From: Acidobacteriota bacterium
GTDB lineage: Bacteria > Acidobacteriota > Terriglobia > Terriglobales > SCQP01
Assembly: GCA_004299485.1 (NCBI GenBank)
Contig: SCQP01000014.1
Span: 186,001 to 250,000, forward strand
Direction of reading: 5' to 3'
Length of the DNA: 64,000 nucleotides
Position numbers and translations under genes: made by a program. Below are positions 8,286-17,751 of this stretch, in pieces (the stretch's first letter is position 1; every line of letters begins with the position of its first letter). The notes beneath the pieces were generated by a model. That model did not search any database. It was not told the DNA's origin and saw nothing but the letters and a program-made list of their open reading frames with translations.

Positions 8286-9277
8286 GCGGAGTGCACGGTT
8301 TGCTGTTGCCCTACTGGACGCGCTTGCTGCTGATAATGCTGGCGGCAGGGGCCGTGGCCTATGCGGCAGGGGCGGAGGCGGCGAGCGTGGCCGCGCCGGT
8401 GGTACTGCGGCGGCTCCGGCGCTGGCAGGCAGCCCCCGGGCGCGCCGGGAATATGGCGTTCACGCTGCGCCTGCTTCCACTGGTCGCGGCGGGACTGGCG
8501 AGCGTAGTCTTGTGCCTGCCGAGCTACATGTGGCTGGAGCCACGCTCGGGTCACTCCGAATTGGTCAGCCCCCTTTGCCTGCTGCTGGCGCTGGCCGGCG
8601 CAGCGGGATTGGGCTGCGTGCTGCTGCGCGGCGTGCGCGCAGGAATGAGTTCTTTGCGGTATGGGCGCCGGGCGCGCCGCCGCGGTGAACTCTGCGAGAT
8701 TCAGGGTCAGCGGGTACGGGTGCTGCAGGGCTTGGGCCCGTCGATGGCGGTGTCCGGGGTCTGGCGTCCGGTGCTGATGGTTTCGCAGGCTGCGCACCGC
8801 TGTCTCAGCAGCGAGCAACTCGCCCTTGGCCTGGGCCACGAACAGGCGCACCGCACCGCGCACGACAATCTGAAGCGGCTGCTGCTGGCGGCAACGCCGG
8901 TGGCCGGCGCGCAGGCGCGGAGGCTGACGCAGGCCTGGGCGCGCATGGCGGAATGGGCAGCTGATGATCGCGCCGTGGCGGGCGATGCGCAGCGCTCGCT
9001 GACGCTGGCCTCGGCGCTCGTGGCCGTCGCCAAACTGAACGGCAACGGCCAGACCTGCGGGCATCTGGCGCCGCTGGTTTCGACGCTGGAGTACGGGAGC
9101 GGGCAGGAGCTATCCGAGCGCATTGCGCGGCTGCTGGCGTTCGAAAGCGCACCGGCGGCGCCGAGGCCGCAGCGGCTCTGGATCGGCTACGCGGTGGCAG
9201 CGGCGGTACTCTGGTGCGCCCTGCAGCCGACGACGCTGCTGGCGGCGCACGCGGTGCTGGAACGGCTGGTGCATTAG
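8282..9277 (+). CDS. M56 family (BlaR1-like) membrane metallopeptidase, short form
   Basis: The 331-residue product has hydrophobic segments at both ends and the zinc motif HEQAH in LGLGHEQAHRTAHDN, followed by WAADDRAVAG, matching the 'E..AD' third-ligand region of M56 peptidases. It is shorter than BlaR1/MecR1 and lacks the extracellular penicillin-binding sensor domain, ending with a final membrane helix. It is therefore presumably a protease that cleaves its partner repressor in response to a signal other than beta-lactam acylation. It is coupled to the BlaI-type gene by a 4-base overlap. Confidence 0.85.
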   Translation: MSGVHGLLLPYWTRLLLIMLAAGAVAYAAGAEAASVAAPVVLRRLRRWQAAPGRAGNMAFTLRLLPLVAAGLASVVLCLPSYMWLEPRSGHSELVSPLCLLLALAGAAGLGCVLLRGVRAGMSSLRYGRRARRRGELCEIQGQRVRVLQGLGPSMAVSGVWRPVLMVSQAAHRCLSSEQLALGLGHEQAHRTAHDNLKRLLLAATPVAGAQARRLTQAWARMAEWAADDRAVAGDAQRSLTLASALVAVAKLNGNGQTCGHLAPLVSTLEYGSGQELSERIARLLAFESAPAAPRPQRLWIGYAVAAAVLWCALQPTTLLAAHAVLERLVH

Positions 9278-9358
9278 CACAGGGGCCGGGGGTCAGGTCC
9301 GAAGGCACGGAGTTCTGTGCTATAAACGAAAGACGGGACGGCATACCGGCCCGGGCAC

Positions 9359-10548
<1,190 letters not shown>

Positions 10549-10555
10549 CGTGGAT

Positions 10556-10705
10556 TGTGGCTATTGGGCAATTGTGACGGATGCAAAATCTCTAACCGTG
10601 AGCTTTCACACAGCCGCTGGAGGAGTCCCGAAGTTGCAGGACGTGGTCGCGGTGGATCTTGCGGCGGGAAAGATTGTGCGTAACGGCCTGCGGCGGCTCC
10701 CATGA
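10556..10705 (+). pseudogene. possible 3' remnant of an unidentified gene
   Basis: The plus-strand frame ending at 10705 reads WAIVTDAKSLTVSFHTAAGG then VPKLQDVVAVDLAAGKIV, which looks like the beta-rich C-terminal end of a real protein. Upstream of about 10556 the same frame turns into antisense of the S53 gene. Its stop codon overlaps the start of the next plus-strand fragment (ATGA), as in an operon. I cannot name the family. Confidence 0.3.
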
Positions 10706-10950
10706 AGAACCTGCAGCACCAGAAGCTGCCAGGCAGCGAGCGAACCCTGCCCGCAGAGGCGCAGTTACTGGGCCGCTGGCATCGTCCTGCGGAGGCATCT
10801 TTTCGGCCTGCGGCGGTGGTCTTCCAGACCTACTCCGCCATCCAGGTCGCGACCTTGTATGGCTTCCCGGTGGGAACCAACGGCGCGTCCGCCTGGGCCG
10901 ACCATATTGTGAGTCAATCTCCTCACCTTGGTTTGGTTCTCACTCATTAG
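10702..10950 (+). pseudogene. S53 peptidase propeptide remnant
   Basis: The ATG at 10702 begins MKNLQHQKLPGSERTLPAEA, matching the start of kumamolisin-type propeptides ('LPGSER..P'). After only about 20 more residues it jumps to FQTYSAIQVATLYGFPVGTN, the propeptide/catalytic junction ('Y.P.QVA.LY.FP') that normally lies some 150-180 residues later. The frame then degenerates and stops without a catalytic domain. So most of the propeptide is deleted and the enzyme is cut off. The missing catalytic domain is seen on the opposite strand at 9370-10548. Homology is by eye from known family patterns. Confidence 0.55.
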
Positions 10951-11061
10951 AGTCCGGAAACTAGCCGGCGGCGGCAACTGTTGCCCCGAGAGATCATTGA
11001 GCGGTGGTTCGGCTCGGGGCACAGGGTCCCGGGCGGCCGCGACGGTGGTAGCGTGCAGCCG

Positions 11062-14000
11062 TCAGGCGGGCAGCGGTGGCGGAGAGGCGGGGCGGGCGAA
11101 GCGGAGGTAGAGGGTGGGGAGGACGAGGAGGTTGAGCAGCGTCGAGGTGACAAGGCCGCCGAGGATGACGACGGCCATGGGCTGGGCCAAGGCGGCGCCG
11201 GCGCGGCCACCGGCGAGCACAATGGGAACCAGGGCAAGGCCATAGGCGAGGGCGGTCATCAGAATCGGAACCAGGCGTTCGCCGGCGCCGCGCAGGATCA
11301 TCGCAGCACCGAAGGTCTCCCCTTCACTGTGCTGAAGATGGCGGAAGTGTGTGACCAGCATGATGCCGTTGCGCAGCGCTATGCCAAACAGGGCAATGAA
11401 ACCGATGAGCGTAGCGACAGAGACCGGAGTAGCGCTCAGGGCTACCGCGACGATGCCGCCTATGAACGCAAGGGGAATGCTGACGATCACCAGCCAGGAG
11501 TCACGCCAGGAACGGAAGGCGTAATACAGCAGAAACAGGATGCCTGCCAGCGCCAAGCCTCCGATACCCAACAGGCGGCGGAGCGCGGCGGCGCGGCCTT
11601 GAAACTGTCCGGAGAGCGTGAGGTAATAACCCGGCGGCAGCCGCAGGGCGGCAAGGTGGCGGCGGATGACCGCGACCACGCTGGTGCCGGTGAGATCGGC
11701 CTGCACGGCCACCGTGCGCATGCCATTCTCGTGATTGATGATCGCCAAGCCGGGAACGATCGAGAGGCGCGCGACGGTGGAGAGCGGAACGAAACTCACG
11801 CCGCCGGGAGCGGCGGGCGCGGCTACGGGAATCCTTTGCAGGGCAGTCAGGCTGCCATGCACGTCGCGCGGCAGCCGGACCACGAGCGGAAAGCGTTCGG
11901 GTCCCTGATAGACGGTGCCGACGGCGGCGCCCAACAGCGCGGTTTGCACCGCGGTGGTTACGGTCTGGCTGGAGATGCCGTAGACGAGCGCGGCGCGGCG
12001 GTCAAATTGAATGCTGACCTGACGATCGGCGGCCTGGCGGGCGACGTGAACGCCTGCGGCGCCGGGGACGGTGGCGATGAGGTGCTGGGCCCGGGCTGCC
12101 AGGGATTGCAGTACGGCCTCGTCCGGGCCGAACAGTTTGGCGGTGAACGCCGAGGTGCTGCCCGCCAGCACTTCGTTGATGCGCTCCGAGGTGGGATCAT
12201 CTGCGGACCAGTCGAACTCGGGAAATTGCGCGGTTACGGCGTTCACTTCATACTGAAAGCCCGCTACCGATTTGCCGGCGCGGAAGCGGACGTCGAATTC
12301 GGAATAGTTCACCGGGGTGGTATCTTCGCCCAACTCGGCGCGGCCATCACGCTGCGCCACGGAGATGACCCCGGGCTGGCGAAGCATCTGGCGCTCAAAG
12401 GCTTCGCCGGCGCGCAGGTTGTCGCGCAGCGAAGTGCCCGGGGCACTGGCCATGTGAACAATGAGGTTATCCTGTGCGAAATTGGGCATGAAGGCACCGC
12501 CCATGAAGGGCAGCACCGCCAACGCCGCAATTGCGCCTACTGCCGAGGCAATTCCGAGCGCGCGCGGATGCCTGAGAGTGGCGCCGACAAGGCGGCGATA
12601 GGCCCGCTTTAACGCCTGGACAAAGGCGGTATCTTCTTTTTGGGCAAGGTCGGATCGAGCCAGCAGCCAGTAGGCCAGCACCGGCGTGACGGTGAGGGCG
12701 ACGAGGAGCGAGGAGAGCGTCGAGAGGATATAGGCTTCGCCGAGCGGCGCGAAGATCTTGCCATCGAGACCGGTCAGGAAAAAGATCGGCAGAAATACCA
12801 GCGCGACGGAGAAGGTAGCGTGTGCGACCGAATCGCGCACTTCGGCGGAGGCATGATACACAACCTCGGTCCCGGCGGACGAGGGGCGGGAGTGGCGAAG
12901 ACGGCGGGAGATGTTTTCGACGTCGATGATCGAGTCATCGACTACCTCGCCTAAAGCAAGCACGAGGCCGCCCAGGGTCATGGCATTGAGCGTGGCCCCG
13001 GCACCGGTGAGAATGAGGATGGCGGTCAGCAAGGAAAGCGGGATGGCGATGATGCTGATGACGGCCCCGCGCCAACTGCGGAGGAAGAGCAAGAGGATGA
13101 GCACGACCAGGATGCCGCCTTCCCACATGGCCGTACGCAGGCCGGAGATCGAATCGGCGATAAAATCGGCCTGGCTGAACAGATCACGCCGCAAAGTAAT
13201 CCCGTCCGGCAGGTGGGTGGCCAGACCGGCAAGGGCGTGCTGCACCGCTTGCGTGACGGGGACGGTGCTGGCGCCGGGCTGATCGAAGACCTGCATCACG
13301 ACCGCTGGGGCCCCGTCTATGGTAGCTCCGCCGATGGGCGGGGGTGTGCCGTATTGCACGCTGGCGATGTCGCCGAGGGTGATGGGGGTGCCATGGCGGG
13401 CGGTGACGACGCTGCTGCGGAGCTGCGCCAGGGTAGTCACCAGGCCACTGGCGTGAATCACCAGGTCCTGATTGGGCGCCTGGAAAAATCCGCCCGCGCC
13501 CTGGGAATTGGCCTGGCGCACGGCGGCGATGACCTGCTCCAGGTTGAGGCTGTACTGGCGCAGACGGTGGGGCTGCACGATGACGGCATATTGGCGGGGC
13601 AGGCCGCCGTAGACGGTCACGTTGGCGACGCCGGGCACGGCGAGCAGGCGCGGCCGGACGAGCCACTCGGCAAAATCGCGCGCGCGCAGTTGGCCCGCCT
13701 CTGAAAGGAAAGCCGGGCCGGTAAAGCCAAATTCGTAGACATAGCCAATCGCGTTGGTAGGCGGCGCGAGTCGTGCGGGTCCGGCGCCGGAGGGCAAGGG
13801 CGGCGCGGCACTCAACGCCTGCGCCACCAGCTCGCGGTCGACGGCCAGCACGGTGTGGCCGGAAAAGATCACGGTGATGGTGGACAAACCGGCGATGGAA
13901 GAGGAGCGGACATCGGTGATGCCGCGCAGGCCCAGTAACGCCGACTCGAGCGGAAAGGTGACCTGCTGCTCGACCTGCGGCGGCGCAAAGCCGCGCGCCT

Positions 14001-14154
14001 CGGTCTGCACCACGACCTGCGGAGGCGCAAAGCGCGGCAGCACGTCCACGGCCGCGCGCTGCGCCGTATAGGCGCCCCAGACCAGCAGGGCGGCGGCGAG
14101 GGCGAGCACCAGCGTGCGATTGCGCAGGGACCAGCGAATGATGGCGTTGAGCAT
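11062..14154 (-). CDS. heavy-metal efflux-type RND transporter (CzcA/CusA-like)
   Basis: The 1030-residue protein is full length for an RND pump. It has an N-terminal helix after LNAIIRWSLRNRTLVLALAA, two large periplasmic loops and two six-helix bundles, as the repeated membrane clusters show. The TM4 region reads MTLGGLVLALGEVVDDSIID followed by VENISRR, with acidic residues as expected for proton coupling. Its early segment (AAVDVLPRFAPPQVVVQTEA) follows the HME-RND pattern of metal pumps; a drug-type role cannot be excluded. It starts at the stop of the membrane fusion protein (TGATG). No outer-membrane factor gene is adjacent. Confidence 0.9.
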   Translation of the reverse strand: MLNAIIRWSLRNRTLVLALAAALLVWGAYTAQRAAVDVLPRFAPPQVVVQTEARGFAPPQVEQQVTFPLESALLGLRGITDVRSSSIAGLSTITVIFSGHTVLAVDRELVAQALSAAPPLPSGAGPARLAPPTNAIGYVYEFGFTGPAFLSEAGQLRARDFAEWLVRPRLLAVPGVANVTVYGGLPRQYAVIVQPHRLRQYSLNLEQVIAAVRQANSQGAGGFFQAPNQDLVIHASGLVTTLAQLRSSVVTARHGTPITLGDIASVQYGTPPPIGGATIDGAPAVVMQVFDQPGASTVPVTQAVQHALAGLATHLPDGITLRRDLFSQADFIADSISGLRTAMWEGGILVVLILLLFLRSWRGAVISIIAIPLSLLTAILILTGAGATLNAMTLGGLVLALGEVVDDSIIDVENISRRLRHSRPSSAGTEVVYHASAEVRDSVAHATFSVALVFLPIFFLTGLDGKIFAPLGEAYILSTLSSLLVALTVTPVLAYWLLARSDLAQKEDTAFVQALKRAYRRLVGATLRHPRALGIASAVGAIAALAVLPFMGGAFMPNFAQDNLIVHMASAPGTSLRDNLRAGEAFERQMLRQPGVISVAQRDGRAELGEDTTPVNYSEFDVRFRAGKSVAGFQYEVNAVTAQFPEFDWSADDPTSERINEVLAGSTSAFTAKLFGPDEAVLQSLAARAQHLIATVPGAAGVHVARQAADRQVSIQFDRRAALVYGISSQTVTTAVQTALLGAAVGTVYQGPERFPLVVRLPRDVHGSLTALQRIPVAAPAAPGGVSFVPLSTVARLSIVPGLAIINHENGMRTVAVQADLTGTSVVAVIRRHLAALRLPPGYYLTLSGQFQGRAAALRRLLGIGGLALAGILFLLYYAFRSWRDSWLVIVSIPLAFIGGIVAVALSATPVSVATLIGFIALFGIALRNGIMLVTHFRHLQHSEGETFGAAMILRGAGERLVPILMTALAYGLALVPIVLAGGRAGAALAQPMAVVILGGLVTSTLLNLLVLPTLYLRFARPASPPPLPA

Positions 14155-15359
14155 CAGTTCAGGTCCTCGATGGTGGAGCGGCGGAGATCACTCTCCAGCC
14201 AGGCGGCGCCTCGGGTGACGACGCGCGCGCCGGAGGTCAACCCGGCAGCGACCGCGGCGAGAGCGCCGCGCTCATACTCTACGGTGACTGCCTGACGGCG
14301 GTAGCGGCCGCCGCCGAGATCGACAAACACGGCAGCGCCACCGGGCGCGTACAGCAGTGCAGTGCGCGGCACGGTGACGGTGGGCGCCTGGCGGCGGCTC
14401 TGCAAGGTCAGCGTCCCTGCCATCCCCGGTTGCAGGCGGTTCGCGGAATTGGCGGTGGCGTAGATCACCGTCAGCGTGTGCGTCGCGGGGTCGACGACGC
14501 CGGTGGACGCGACGCGATGCAGCGGGAAATCGCGGTCCGGATAGGCGGTAACCTCGAGGCTGGCACGCACGGCTCCTGCGGCCAGGGGAATGTCGGCTTC
14601 CGGAACCGCTGCGGCCGCCCAAATCTGCTGTTCATTGACGATGGTGAACAGGGTTTGCCCCGGCTGCACCAGCTCGCCGGGCGTGGCATTCACGGCGGTA
14701 ATGCGACCGGCAATCGGGGCTAACAGAGAATAACGAGACGGTCCCGTGCCGCCGTCGAGCGCCTGGCGGTACAAGCTGTACTGTGCCTGATCTGCTTGCA
14801 GCGCCGCCTGAGCGGCAGCAGCGGCAGCCTGGTCCTGCTGCACCTGCTTGAGCGGCGCGGCGCCGTGCTGGTAGAGAATCTGGGAGCGGTGCGCCTGCGC
14901 GGTGGCGACGGTCAGGGCTTCGCGGGCGCTGGCGACGGCGGCGCGGGAGGTCCGCAGATTGATGCCCATCTGAATGCGTTCGCTGCCGGAGTAGGAGGCG
15001 CGAACCACCGCCAGACTTTGGCTTTGCCGCACCTGCGAACCAAGCGGCGGCAGGCCGTGGGCCGGTGGCCAGAGATAGCCGGCGACCGGGGCTTCGACCT
15101 GGGCGCTGGCGCCGGTCGGCGCTTCGACGGTAGCCGGGAGGGAGAGTACTTGCGGCAGCATTTCAAGCGCAACGGGTGCGGTTTGCAGTCCGGCGGCGAG
15201 CTGCTGCTTTGCGGTCAATTGCACTTCGCCCGGCGGCAGCGCCGGCGCCGACGATGTCTGCGGGTGGTCATCCGCATCGTATTGTTGGGCGCAACCGGCG
15301 AAGGCGAGTAAAACACCGATCGCCAGCAGTGCCAAAAAGAAATTTCGCCACCATCTCAT
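14154..15359 (-). CDS. RND efflux membrane fusion protein (HlyD-type), predicted lipoprotein
   Basis: The ATG at 15359 is chosen because it follows AGGAGGAATTCC, the best ribosome site in the neighbourhood; an upstream ATG would add 20 residues. The 401-residue product starts with MRWWRNFFLALLAIGV and has a lipobox at AFAGC, so it should be anchored by lipid in the periplasm. A barrel-sandwich domain flanks an alpha-helical hairpin rich in Ala and Gln (about residues 120-180), followed by the beta-barrel and membrane-proximal domains (VTAYPDRDFPLHRVASTGVV). It links the downstream RND pump to an outer-membrane channel and is cotranscribed with it. Confidence 0.88.
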   Translation of the reverse strand: MRWWRNFFLALLAIGVLLAFAGCAQQYDADDHPQTSSAPALPPGEVQLTAKQQLAAGLQTAPVALEMLPQVLSLPATVEAPTGASAQVEAPVAGYLWPPAHGLPPLGSQVRQSQSLAVVRASYSGSERIQMGINLRTSRAAVASAREALTVATAQAHRSQILYQHGAAPLKQVQQDQAAAAAAQAALQADQAQYSLYRQALDGGTGPSRYSLLAPIAGRITAVNATPGELVQPGQTLFTIVNEQQIWAAAAVPEADIPLAAGAVRASLEVTAYPDRDFPLHRVASTGVVDPATHTLTVIYATANSANRLQPGMAGTLTLQSRRQAPTVTVPRTALLYAPGGAAVFVDLGGGRYRRQAVTVEYERGALAAVAAGLTSGARVVTRGAAWLESDLRRSTIEDLN

Positions 15360-15459
15360 GGAATTCCTCCTTCGGGCTGCTGCTAGCGCAGTCAGAAAAA
15401 GATAAAGCAGGATAGGCACACAGCGATTTGGCCGTGCGCAGGAGGAGTGAGACGGAGGG

Positions 15460-15762
15460 CTAGACGCGAAGCGGGGCGGGCGGACTCGGCGGTGGACTGG
15501 GTGCTACGACACTGCCCAGCGTTCGCGTTATGGCCAAGCGCGGGGCCTCGAGCGAACGGCTGAGCCGGCGGCGGAGTTGCGGCGGGTACACGGTACGAAA
15601 GGCCCAAAAGCCCGCGCTAGCGACCACAACCAGGACGCAGAGGTTGGTTTCCACATCGCGAGGCGAATAGTGGTCGTGCCGGTCAAACGCCTGCGACAAA
15701 GGCGCGATCAGCAGAATCAATACGGCGGTGAGCAGCAAGAGCCGCACCAAGTGGCGGGCCAT
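15460..15762 (-). CDS. small membrane/exported protein upstream of the RND genes
   Basis: The 100-residue product has a hydrophobic N-terminus (HLVRLLLLTAVLILLIAPLS), a HDH motif, a second hydrophobic stretch (LCVLVVVASAGFWAF) and a proline-rich tail. I do not recognise a family. It precedes the efflux adaptor by 100 bases on the same strand and may be expressed with it. The histidine-rich spot could bind metal, but that is speculation. Confidence 0.55.
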   Translation of the reverse strand: MARHLVRLLLLTAVLILLIAPLSQAFDRHDHYSPRDVETNLCVLVVVASAGFWAFRTVYPPQLRRRLSRSLEAPRLAITRTLGSVVAPSPPPSPPAPLRV

Positions 15763-16155
15763 TCGGCTATGGTAGCACTCCGGCGGACGTAGGAGTGGCT
15801 CGCCACTTTTTACCCTGGTCGCTCCCGTTGGTCGCTTAGGGTAACGTTCGTTCCTATGGCTAAAGACTGAGCCCCTTACCTATCGCGCCGTGTCATTCCT
15901 GGAATGGCTTCCCGATCTGGTCAGGGCGCGTTGGGCTTCTGCGGCCTTCGGCCAAGGGGGCGGGCGAAGGAGACGGTTGCGGACGTGGGACGACAGGCGG
16001 AGAGACAACTGGCGGAAAAGCTAAGCGCGAGAACGGGTTGCGGCGGGTCGAATTGCCGAGCGCGGTACGGGGCGCGGGCGAGGCGGCGCGGCGGAATGGG
16101 TTTGGTCTCGTTCGTGCATTGGTCGCCTCGACGCCACTAGGCGCGAGGAGAATAC
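15763..16155. other. intergenic region upstream of the Tad operon
   Basis: The 393 bases separate the divergent small membrane protein and the pilin gene. They include a truncated copy of the dispersed repeat (15795-15840). Open frames in it on both strands look non-coding. The promoter and leader of the Tad operon must lie here, but no confident promoter is seen. Confidence 0.5.
15795..15840 (+). repeat. dispersed intergenic repeat, copy B (truncated)
   Basis: The first 46 bases of the repeat are present, beginning GTGGCTCGCCACTTTTT and ending GTTGGTCGCTTAGG. After this the sequence diverges from the other copies, so the 3' part of the unit is missing. Confidence 0.75.
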
Positions 16156-16326
16156 ATGACACAACTGTTAGCTCACATTTGGCAAGACAACAGCGGCCAG
16201 GACATGGCGGAGTACGCAATCATGCTGGGCGTAATCGCCGCGGTGACAATTGGCGCGATCACTTTGCTCGGACAGGGCATTCAAGGCATGTTCACGAAAA
16301 TCACCACTTTGATCACCACTCCGTAG
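16156..16326 (+). CDS. flp: Flp/Fap-type pilin
   Basis: A short frame of 56 residues follows a GAGGAG ribosome site. It begins MTQLLAHIWQDNSGQDMAEY, where the Gly followed by xDxxEY is the hallmark of the Flp pilin cleavage site and mature N-terminus. A hydrophobic helix (AIMLGVIAAVTIGAITLLG) and a short threonine-rich tail follow. After cleavage by the prepilin peptidase encoded next, it should polymerise into the Tad pilus. It is the first gene of a 12-gene pilus operon. Confidence 0.92.
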   Translation: MTQLLAHIWQDNSGQDMAEYAIMLGVIAAVTIGAITLLGQGIQGMFTKITTLITTP

Positions 16327-16365
16327 CTCACGAGCGGGGGCGGCAATCGCCCCCGTCCATTTCCC

Positions 16366-16869
16366 ATGCATAGCTGGACGTTGGCGGTGCTGGGGGCTGG
16401 AGCGGCGGCGGCGTTCTGGGATCTGCGCTGGCGCACGATTCCGCGCACGTTGTGCGTGCTGGCCTTCGGTGCGGGACTGATCTATCACACGCTTACGGGG
16501 GACTTGGGGTCCGCCGTAGCGGCCGCGGGCGCCGGTTTTGCGCTCGGCGCAATTCTGTTTCAAGTGGGCGCGGTGGGCGGCGGCGATGTTAAATGGCTGA
16601 CCGCCATGGGGGCGTTACTCGGGTGGCACTTATGGTTTTGGAGCGTCGAATTCGGACTGATCGCAGCCGCGCTGGGAGCGATAGGGCAAGTGGCGCTGCG
16701 GGGGCGGTTGCTGTTTCTGGGCCAGGATGTCGTGGCCATCGTGAGGGAGTGGCGGCGGCACGGTCTGCGGCCGCACCCGGAGCACAACGTGAACACGCCG
16801 GGCGCGGTGACGGCGCCGCTGGCGCCGGCGCTGGCGGTGGGGCTGCTGTGCGCGCTGCTTTGGCTGTAA
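16366..16869 (+). CDS. cpaA: prepilin peptidase (CpaA/TadV, A24 family)
   Basis: The 167-residue membrane protein has the two catalytic aspartates of A24 peptidases: D19 in FWDLRWRTIP and D74 in GGGDVKWLTAMG. It lacks the methylase-type N-terminal domain of type IV PilD, as is normal for the Tad version. It should cleave the Flp and TadE/F leader peptides at the inner face of the membrane. It lies 39 bases after the pilin stop, and the next gene overlaps its 3' end. Confidence 0.92.
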   Translation: MHSWTLAVLGAGAAAAFWDLRWRTIPRTLCVLAFGAGLIYHTLTGDLGSAVAAAGAGFALGAILFQVGAVGGGDVKWLTAMGALLGWHLWFWSVEFGLIAAALGAIGQVALRGRLLFLGQDVVAIVREWRRHGLRPHPEHNVNTPGAVTAPLAPALAVGLLCALLWL

Positions 16870-17285
16870 GGCGTCAGCGCGGCCAAACCATGGCGGAGAC
16901 TGCGCTGGTGCTGCCGCTGGTGTTGTTCCTGCTGGCGGCCACGTTTGCGGTGGGAAGGGTGGGTAACGTGGAGGAAACGCTGAAGAATGCCGCGCGGGAA
17001 GGGGCGCGTTACGCTTCCGTGCCGGCCGAGGGCACCTCGACGCTGCCAACCTTGACGGCGGTGCAGCAGCGGGTGCAGCAGTTTGCCGCCGGCAGTGGAG
17101 TGACGCTCAGCAGCAGCGACATCAGCGTCAATCAGGCGGTCTCGGTTCCGGAGGGAGGGCTGGCGACCACCTTCAGCAAGGTTTCGGTGAACTACAGCTA
17201 CACGGTATCCATTCCCCTGGTCGCTTCCCTGCTTCCCACCCTGACGCTCAGCGCCGACGCAACGATGCGCAACGAGACCAACTGA
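16848..17285 (+). CDS. tadE: TadE-like pseudopilin
   Basis: The protein (about 145 residues) has the TadE-like N-terminus RRQRGQTMAETALVLPLVLF, i.e. a basic stretch, a cleavage-type Gly with a nearby Glu, and one membrane helix, followed by an extracytoplasmic domain. The start is uncertain. A GTG at 16848 or TTG at 16860 would include the basic leader, while the ATG at 16890 would cut it off; I prefer GTG because pseudopilins need the leader. This makes it overlap cpaA by 22 bases. Confidence 0.8.
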   Translation: MRAALAVRRQRGQTMAETALVLPLVLFLLAATFAVGRVGNVEETLKNAAREGARYASVPAEGTSTLPTLTAVQQRVQQFAAGSGVTLSSSDISVNQAVSVPEGGLATTFSKVSVNYSYTVSIPLVASLLPTLTLSADATMRNETN

Positions 17286-17286
17286 C

Positions 17287-17751
17287 ATGCTTCGTCCTTA
17301 CTCCACGTTCTCCCGTACGGCGCACCGGCAAGGCGGCAACGCTCTGGTCGAATTTGCGGTGATGCTGCCCAGCCTAGTGCTGCTGCTGGCGCTGCTGGGG
17401 GAGGGGGCGGCGATGCTATCCAGCTATGAAGTGGTGGTGAATGCGGCGCGGGCCGGGGCGCGGCTGTCGGCGGTGCCGGGTGAGCTGGGCCGCACCAGCG
17501 ATGTTGTCAACCGCGTGCTGGCCTATGCGAGCGCCAATGGCATCACCTTGAGCGCCGGCAACGTCAGCGTGCAGCAAGCGGTACTGCTGCTGCCCGGCGG
17601 CGGGACGTGCGGCATCGGCAATCCCTGCATTCTGGCGTCACGGGTGGCAGTAACCGATCCCTACACGCTGCATTACCTCCCCAAACTGCCCTTCGGCATT
17701 CCTACCACGGCCCAGCTTGGCGCCGTGGCCATCATGAGGAACTTTTACTAA
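17287..17751 (+). CDS. TadE/TadF-like pseudopilin
   Basis: The 154-residue product has a short basic leader (HRQGGNALVEFAVMLPSLVL) with the Gly/Glu pattern of pseudopilins and a single membrane helix. The remaining part is predicted to lie outside the cytoplasm and contains one CGIGNPC pair that could form a disulfide. It starts one base after the preceding stop and its stop overlaps the next start (TAATG). Confidence 0.85.
   Translation: MLRPYSTFSRTAHRQGGNALVEFAVMLPSLVLLLALLGEGAAMLSSYEVVVNAARAGARLSAVPGELGRTSDVVNRVLAYASANGITLSAGNVSVQQAVLLLPGGGTCGIGNPCILASRVAVTDPYTLHYLPKLPFGIPTTAQLGAVAIMRNFY

Noticed and set aside
10981-12612. 543-residue plus-strand frame
   Set aside because: It lies opposite the RND pump; its Gly/Gln/Arg-rich translation is a codon-position shadow.
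16103-16118. sigma-54-like site TGGTCTCGTTCGTGCA before the pilin gene
   Set aside because: Only the GG-N10-GC core and the final TGCA agree with the consensus, which is common by chance in GC-rich DNA; it is much weaker than the PEP-CTERM promoters.
15904-16219. small open frames on both strands upstream of the pilin gene
   Set aside because: They lack protein-like composition, ribosome sites and any recognisable motif.
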